Assembly (NCBI RefSeq): GCF_000297395.2
Contig: NZ_HF570108.1
Span: 4,759,780 to 4,823,779 of the forward strand
Source of the DNA: Micromonospora lupini str. Lupac 08
Lineage (GTDB): Bacteria > Actinomycetota > Actinomycetes > Mycobacteriales > Micromonosporaceae
Length of the DNA stretch: 64,000 bases
Direction: 5' to 3'
Part shown: one piece after another, positions 59,610 to 64,000 of the stretch
Layout: every line of letters begins with the position of its first letter
How positions within the stretch are numbered: position 1 is the first letter of the stretch
Notes under the pieces: model-generated
What the model was told of the DNA's origin: nothing
What the model saw: the letters and a program-made list of their open reading frames with translations, nothing else
The model's database searches: none
Program-made: the position numbers and the translations under genes

Positions 59610-60676
59610 TGGCGGGCATCGAGGTGACGGCGCTGCACAAGCGCTACCCGGACGGGACGGTCGCGGTCGATCACGTGGACCTGTCCATCGGCGACGGCGA
59701 GCTGTTCGTGATGCTCGGCCCTTCGGGTTGCGGCAAGACGACCACGCTGCGGGCCATCGCCGGCCTGGAGAGGCAGACGACTGGCGACATCCACATCGGC
59801 AACACGCTTGTCAACGACCTGCCACCCGCCGATCGCGACATCGCCATGGTGTTCCAGTTCTACGCTCTCTACCCGCATCTGAAAACCCGCGACAACCTGG
59901 CGTTCCCCCTGCGGGCCGAGGGACTGCCCAAGGCCGAGGTGCACAAGCGGGTCAACGAGGCCGCCCGACTGATGCAGCTCGGCCCGCTCCTGGACCGGCG
60001 CCCACGCCAGCTGTCCGGCGGGGAGCAGCAGCGCGTCGCGCTCGCCCGCGCCCTGGTACGACGACCGCGCGCATTCCTCATGGACGAACCGCTCACCAAT
60101 CTGGACGCCGAACTGAGGGCGGACATGCGCACGGAGATCAAACACCTGCAGGGCGAGCTGGGGGCCACGATGGTCTACGTCACCCACGACCAGGTCGAGG
60201 CGATGTCGCTCGGTCACCGGATCGCCATCCTCAACAAGGGCCGCGTCGAGCAGATCGGCACGCCGCTGGAGGTCTACGACCGTCCGGCGAGTCTCTTCTG
60301 CGCCGCGTTCATCGGCTCCCCGCCGATGAACCTCATTGAGGTGGAGGTGGCCGACGGGACGCTGCGCAGTAAGGGCGGACTGGTCCTCACGCCACCGCCA
60401 GGCCTGCCGCGCGACCGTTCCCTGGTCGCGGGCGTCCGACCGGAGGCGCTGGAAGTCACCGAACCAGGGGCGGAACGTTCGGTCCCGGCCCGCGTGGTCT
60501 CGGCGGAGTGGCTGGGCGACGAAATCATCTACGTGGTTGATTACGGCGGCCAGCACGACGTACGGGTCCGGATGCCACCGACTGTCCGTTTCGCCACTGA
60601 CGCACGGGTCGGGCTACGGCACACCGGCGCGACCCCGGCGGTCTACGACGTGAGCACGGAAGAGCTGGTGGCCTGA
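59609..60676 (+). CDS. Sugar ABC importer ATPase 1 (MalK/UgpC-like)
   Basis: A 355-residue ATPase. Walker A is GPSGCGKTTTLRAIAG. The Q-loop is IAMVFQFYALYPHL. The signature is LSGGEQQRVALARAL, Walker B is RAFLMDEPLTNLD and the H-loop is MVYVTHDQVEAMSLG. The C-terminal TOBE/regulatory part (about 235-355: MNLIEVEVADGTL ... VAGVRPEALEV) is present. Many actinomycete sugar importers borrow MsiK, but this operon encodes its own ATPases. Confidence 0.95.
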   Translation: MAGIEVTALHKRYPDGTVAVDHVDLSIGDGELFVMLGPSGCGKTTTLRAIAGLERQTTGDIHIGNTLVNDLPPADRDIAMVFQFYALYPHLKTRDNLAFPLRAEGLPKAEVHKRVNEAARLMQLGPLLDRRPRQLSGGEQQRVALARALVRRPRAFLMDEPLTNLDAELRADMRTEIKHLQGELGATMVYVTHDQVEAMSLGHRIAILNKGRVEQIGTPLEVYDRPASLFCAAFIGSPPMNLIEVEVADGTLRSKGGLVLTPPPGLPRDRSLVAGVRPEALEVTEPGAERSVPARVVSAEWLGDEIIYVVDYGGQHDVRVRMPPTVRFATDARVGLRHTGATPAVYDVSTEELVA

Positions 60677-61752
60677 TGGGAACCGTGGCAGCGCAGGGGC
60701 TGTGCAAGTCCTTCGGGAAGGTCCAGGCCCTGGACGGAGTGACGCTGGACGTGCCGGACGGCTCGTTCTTCGTCGTGCTCGGGCCGTCCGGGGCAGGCAA
60801 GACGACGACGCTACGAGCGATCGCGGGCCTGGAGAAGCTCGACTCCGGGTCGGTGCATCTGGACGGTAGGGACGCGACCGGCGACGCCCCGGCCGCACGT
60901 GACCTGGCCATGGTCTTCCAGAGCTACGCCCTCTACCCGCGACACACGGTGTACGAGAACATCGCTTCGCCACTGCGGGCACGGCGCCGTTCGTCGAGTG
61001 AGATCGCCGCTGCCATCGAGCAGATGTCGAGCCTGCTGCACATCGAACGTCTGCTGCAGCGTCGTCCCGCGCAGTTGTCGGGCGGTGAGATGCAGCGTGT
61101 CGCCCTGGCCCGGGCGCTGGTCCGTAGCCCGCGCGCGTTTCTCATGGACGAGCCGCTGACGAACCTCGACCTCAAGCTCCGCGTCGAGATGCGCACCGAA
61201 CTGACCCGCATCCACCGCAGCCTCGGGGCAACCTTCGTCTACGTGACGAACGACCAGGTCGAGGCCCTGTCCATGGCCGACCAGGTCGCGGTTCTCAAGG
61301 AGGGGAAGGTGCAACAGGTCGGCACGCCCACCGAGGTGTACGAGCGTCCCGCCAACCAGTGGGTCGCAGGATTCGTCGGGAGCCCGCCGATCAGCCTGCT
61401 CGCCTGCCGCGCCGAGGGAGATTGCCTGGTGGGTGCGGGAGGCTGGACGCTGCCGCGGCCCCGCTGGACCACCGCGGAGGACGGCCGCGCGCTGATGCTG
61501 GGCCTGCGCGCGGAGGACCTGTCCGTCGAACAGCGTGGGGACGCGTCGTTGTCGGGGGAGCTCTACGGACTTGAGCCGCTCGGTGACCGAACGGTGGTCG
61601 ACGTCCTCGTGGGGACGGAGATCCTCAAGGTCAAGGCACGACCCACCGTCACCGGCGCGCCGGGCGAGCGGCTGCTGGTCACGGTCGATCTGGACCGTGC
61701 GCACCTGTTCGACGCGGGCACCGGGCTGTCGCTGTCCGAGGCTGGGCGCTGA
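60676..61752 (+). CDS. Sugar ABC importer ATPase 2 (MalK/UgpC-like)
   Basis: A 358-residue second ATPase. Walker A is GPSGAGKTTTLRAIAG. The Q-loop is LAMVFQSYALYPRHTV. The signature is LSGGEMQRVALARAL, Walker B is RAFLMDEPLTNLDLK. The H-loop reads FVYVTNDQVEALSMA, with Asn where histidine is usual. It is full length and has a C-terminal regulatory domain. Its ATG overlaps the stop of ATPase 1 by one base. The Asn for the switch His suggests a degenerate site, so a heterodimer with ATPase 1 with one weak site is plausible. Confidence 0.93.
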   Translation: MGTVAAQGLCKSFGKVQALDGVTLDVPDGSFFVVLGPSGAGKTTTLRAIAGLEKLDSGSVHLDGRDATGDAPAARDLAMVFQSYALYPRHTVYENIASPLRARRRSSSEIAAAIEQMSSLLHIERLLQRRPAQLSGGEMQRVALARALVRSPRAFLMDEPLTNLDLKLRVEMRTELTRIHRSLGATFVYVTNDQVEALSMADQVAVLKEGKVQQVGTPTEVYERPANQWVAGFVGSPPISLLACRAEGDCLVGAGGWTLPRPRWTTAEDGRALMLGLRAEDLSVEQRGDASLSGELYGLEPLGDRTVVDVLVGTEILKVKARPTVTGAPGERLLVTVDLDRAHLFDAGTGLSLSEAGR

Positions 61753-61877
61753 CCGCGCAGGGCGGCGACGGCACCATGCGCCCGGACCTGGCAATCGAGC
61801 GTCGACGGATCGTCACCGGCGAGCGCGACCGCTGAGGCACGCCGGACAGCAGCAAGAAGAACACAGGAGGCGACGCG

Positions 61878-63338
61878 ATGAGTGACCCGATGAACGTCCT
61901 GGCCCCCGAGCACCGGCGGCTCCGGATCGGCGACGCCTGGCGCGACGCCGCAAGCGGCGCCACCTTTGCCGTCGAGGACCCGGCCACCGGCAAGACCATC
62001 GCCGAGGTGGCGGACGCCGACGTCGTCGACGGGCTCGCCGCTCTGGACGCGGCGAGCAAGGCGATGGCGGAGTGGGCGGCGACCCCACCACGGAAACGGT
62101 CCGAGTTGTTGACCGCGACGTACCGGGCACTTACCGAGCGATCCGAGGAGGTCGCCCGGCTGATAACGCTCGAGATGGGCAAGCCGCTCGCCGAGGCTCG
62201 GGGCGAGGTGGCCTACGGCGCCGAGTTCTTCCGTTGGTTCGCCGAGGAGGCGGTACGCGTCGAGGGGCGCTACAGCGCCGCTCCCGCGGGCGGATATCGC
62301 ATCCTCACCGTGCCGAAGCCGGTCGGACCGTGCGTCTTCGTGACGCCCTGGAACTTTCCGTTGGCCATGGGCGCCCGCAAGATCGCTCCGGCGCTGGCCG
62401 CGGGTTGTACGACGATCACCAAGCCGGCAGGCCAGACGCCACTCACCATGCTGCTCCTGGCCCGCATCATGGAGGAGGTAGGCGTCCCCCCGGGCGTCGT
62501 CAACGTGGTGACCACCAAGCGTTCCGGCACGGTGGTCTCGGCGCTGCTGGCCGACAGTCGGACCCGCAAGCTGTCGTTCACCGGGTCGACCGAGGTCGGG
62601 CGCGTGCTGCTGCGACAGGCCGCGGACAACGTGCTGCGTACCTCCATGGAACTGGGCGGCAACGCGGCCTTGATCGTGTGTGCGGACGCCGACCTGGACG
62701 TCGCGGTCGACGGCGCCATGGTGGCCAAGATGCGCAACATCGGGGAGTCCTGCATCGCGGCCAACCGGATCTACGTCGAGGAGCCGGTGCGCGAGGAGTT
62801 CACGGCGCGCTTCGCCGAGCGGATGGGCGCGCTGTCGGTGGGCCATGGTCTCGACGACGGCGTGGACGTCGGTGCCTTGATCGACGAGGCCTCGGTCACC
62901 AAGATCGACGGGCTCGTCGCCGACGCGGTCGATCGCGGCGCCCGGGTCCTGGTGGGCGGCGAGCGGCCGGATGGGCCGGGCCACTTCTACCCGCCCACGG
63001 TCCTCGTCGACGTGCCCGACGATGCACGGATGCTGGAGGAGGAGATCTTCGGCCCGGTGGCGCCCATCATCTCGTTCACGTCCGACGACGAGGTGCTGGC
63101 GAAGGCCAACGACACCGAGTACGGCCTGGTCGGCTACATCTTCACCCGTGACCTCCAGCGAGCCCTCCGGTTCGCCGAGGGGCTGGATACCGGGATGCTC
63201 GGTATCAACCGTGGTCTGATCTCGGACCCGTCGGCTCCGTTCGGAGGCGTGAAGCAGTCCGGGATCGGCAAGGAGGGATCGCACGAGGGCATCCGTGAGT
63301 ACCTCGACCTCACCTACGCGGCGATCGACCTACCGTGA
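61878..63338 (+). CDS. NAD(P)-dependent aldehyde dehydrogenase, succinate-semialdehyde type
   Basis: A 486-residue ALDH of the GabD-like group, oxidising an aldehyde to the acid. PWNFPLAMGARKIAPALAAGCTTITKPA is the cofactor/substrate block. ELGGNAAL carries Glu258. NIGESCIAANRIYV carries catalytic Cys292. FGPVAPIISF and PFGGVKQSGIGKEGSHEGIREYLD end the fold. GGAGG precedes the ATG, and the gene lies 125 bp after the ABC ATPases. Together with the Fe-alcohol dehydrogenase it makes an alcohol-aldehyde-acid module for the imported substrate. Confidence 0.93.
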   Translation: MSDPMNVLAPEHRRLRIGDAWRDAASGATFAVEDPATGKTIAEVADADVVDGLAALDAASKAMAEWAATPPRKRSELLTATYRALTERSEEVARLITLEMGKPLAEARGEVAYGAEFFRWFAEEAVRVEGRYSAAPAGGYRILTVPKPVGPCVFVTPWNFPLAMGARKIAPALAAGCTTITKPAGQTPLTMLLLARIMEEVGVPPGVVNVVTTKRSGTVVSALLADSRTRKLSFTGSTEVGRVLLRQAADNVLRTSMELGGNAALIVCADADLDVAVDGAMVAKMRNIGESCIAANRIYVEEPVREEFTARFAERMGALSVGHGLDDGVDVGALIDEASVTKIDGLVADAVDRGARVLVGGERPDGPGHFYPPTVLVDVPDDARMLEEEIFGPVAPIISFTSDDEVLAKANDTEYGLVGYIFTRDLQRALRFAEGLDTGMLGINRGLISDPSAPFGGVKQSGIGKEGSHEGIREYLDLTYAAIDLP

Positions 63339-63476
63339 CCGGCCTGCTGGTCGGGGCGCCCGGCGCGCGCGCCTGCGCCACCCCGGCGGCCAGCCCTGCC
63401 GACGCCGTCCCGGTCTTGCAGGTGACCTGGACGTACGCCCAGCCCATCGCCGCCGACGTTCCGGAGAGGCACCGAC

Positions 63477-64000
63477 ATGCTTGAGACCGTCCGCGGACCA
63501 CGCCAGTTGATAGTGGGCGAAGGGGTCGCGCAGAACATCCCGCGAGTGGTGGCCGAGAGTGGCTCGCGCGTCCTCATCGTGACCGACCAGGTTCTTCTGG
63601 GGCAGCCGGGCGTGGCCGAGATCGTGGCCGCCGTGCGGAAGAAGGTCGAGGCCGTCGAGGTGTTCTCCGACGCGACTCCCGACGTGCCACTCTCCGACGT
63701 CGCACTGGCCGTCTCGGCCGCCGCCGAGGTGGACGCCGACGTGATCCTCGCGATCGGGGGTGGCACGGTGATCGACCTCGCCAAAATCGTCGGCGTGATC
63801 CGGCGCCACGGTGGGACACCGCGCGACTTCTACGGCGAGTCGAAGGTGCCGGGGCCGACGATGCCTCTCGTCGCGGTCCCGACGACGTCAGGCACCGGCT
63901 CCGAGCTCACACCCGTCTCGGTGTTGACCGACCCGGACCGTGCGCTGAAGGTGGGGGTTTCCAGCGTCCACATCGTGCCCGACTTCGCCATCGTCGACCC
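63477..64000 (+). CDS. Iron-containing alcohol dehydrogenase, 5-prime part (cut by window end)
   Basis: The first 174 codons of a group III (iron-dependent) alcohol dehydrogenase. RQLIVGEGVAQNIPRVVAESGSRVLIVTDQVLL is the N-terminal dinucleotide domain. DVILAIGGGTVIDLAKIVGVI has the GGGS-like NAD motif (GGGT here), and PLVAVPTTSGTGSELTPVSVL is the conserved loop. The iron ligands lie beyond the window. GGAGAGG precedes the ATG by six bases. It follows the ALDH by 138 bp. It probably oxidises a primary or secondary alcohol. Confidence 0.9.
   Translation, partial: MLETVRGPRQLIVGEGVAQNIPRVVAESGSRVLIVTDQVLLGQPGVAEIVAAVRKKVEAVEVFSDATPDVPLSDVALAVSAAAEVDADVILAIGGGTVIDLAKIVGVIRRHGGTPRDFYGESKVPGPTMPLVAVPTTSGTGSELTPVSVLTDPDRALKVGVSSVHIVPDFAIVD

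Noticed and set aside
61563..63284. 573-codon minus-strand frame opposite the ALDH
   Set aside because: The ALDH on the plus strand has all catalytic motifs and a good ribosome site. The antisense translation has none.

Overview
The window is high-GC actinomycete DNA. Codon use, GTG starts with strong Shine-Dalgarno sites, Tat and Sec-secreted plant-polysaccharide enzymes, AfsR/SARP regulators and a type II polyketide cluster all point to the Micromonosporaceae (Micromonospora-like). This is an inference from gene content, not a taxonomic test. No rRNA, tRNA, CRISPR array or replication origin was seen.

Layout. (1) 12-1386: an IS701-like insertion sequence with perfect 19-bp ends and a multiply frameshifted transposase. 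(2) 1.4-15.8 kb: a mixed chromosomal stretch with MsrA, TetR regulators, a secreted penicillin-acylase-family enzyme with an F5/8C domain, a GNAT/nucleotidyltransferase pair, an HxlR regulator divergent from an alpha/beta hydrolase, a secreted BNR beta-propeller protein, a translationally coupled TetR/membrane protein/macrolide-type glycosyltransferase operon, a Tat-secreted esterase and a VOC protein. (3) 16-22 kb: a secreted polysaccharide-degradation block with a jelly-roll-like secreted protein, a GH10 xylanase with a CBM2, an AA10 lytic polysaccharide monooxygenase (LPMO) under a near-consensus CebR box, and a PQQ-type sugar dehydrogenase directly downstream of the LPMO.

(4) 22-53.4 kb: a type II polyketide biosynthetic cluster. 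Its core is KS-alpha, KS-beta, ACP, a stand-alone acyltransferase, a Ser-type KASIII-like priming enzyme, a C9 ketoreductase, a didomain aromatase/cyclase and a metallo-beta-lactamase-fold ActIV-like cyclase. Tailoring is strongly oxidative: an ABM anthrone-oxygenase-like protein, a PHBH-type FAD hydroxylase, two luciferase-like flavoenzymes, an old-yellow-enzyme reductase, two quinone oxidoreductases and an extra SDR. The cluster also holds an amidohydrolase, a phosphotransferase, a complete polar-amino-acid-type ABC importer, an MFS exporter with a divergent MarR gene, and four SARP-family regulators, one of them broken. No deoxysugar or glycosyltransferase genes lie inside it. The gene set is most like the rishirilide/mensacarcin family of clusters and, by extension, the galvaquinone and lupinacidin anthraquinones. 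An alkyl- or branched-starter anthracene/anthraquinone is therefore the best product guess. The left edge carries a frameshifted alpha/beta hydrolase and the C-terminal remnant of an FAD monooxygenase.

(5) 53.8-64 kb: a catabolic locus. It has a meta-cleavage-type hydrolase, a DJ-1/PfpI protein, a GntR/FCD regulator, and a divergent operon with a sugar-type ABC importer (lipoprotein, two permeases and two tandem ATPases, nearly all with overlapping stop/start codons), a succinate-semialdehyde-type aldehyde dehydrogenase and an iron-containing alcohol dehydrogenase cut off by the window end. Strong inverted-repeat terminators mark several unit boundaries.
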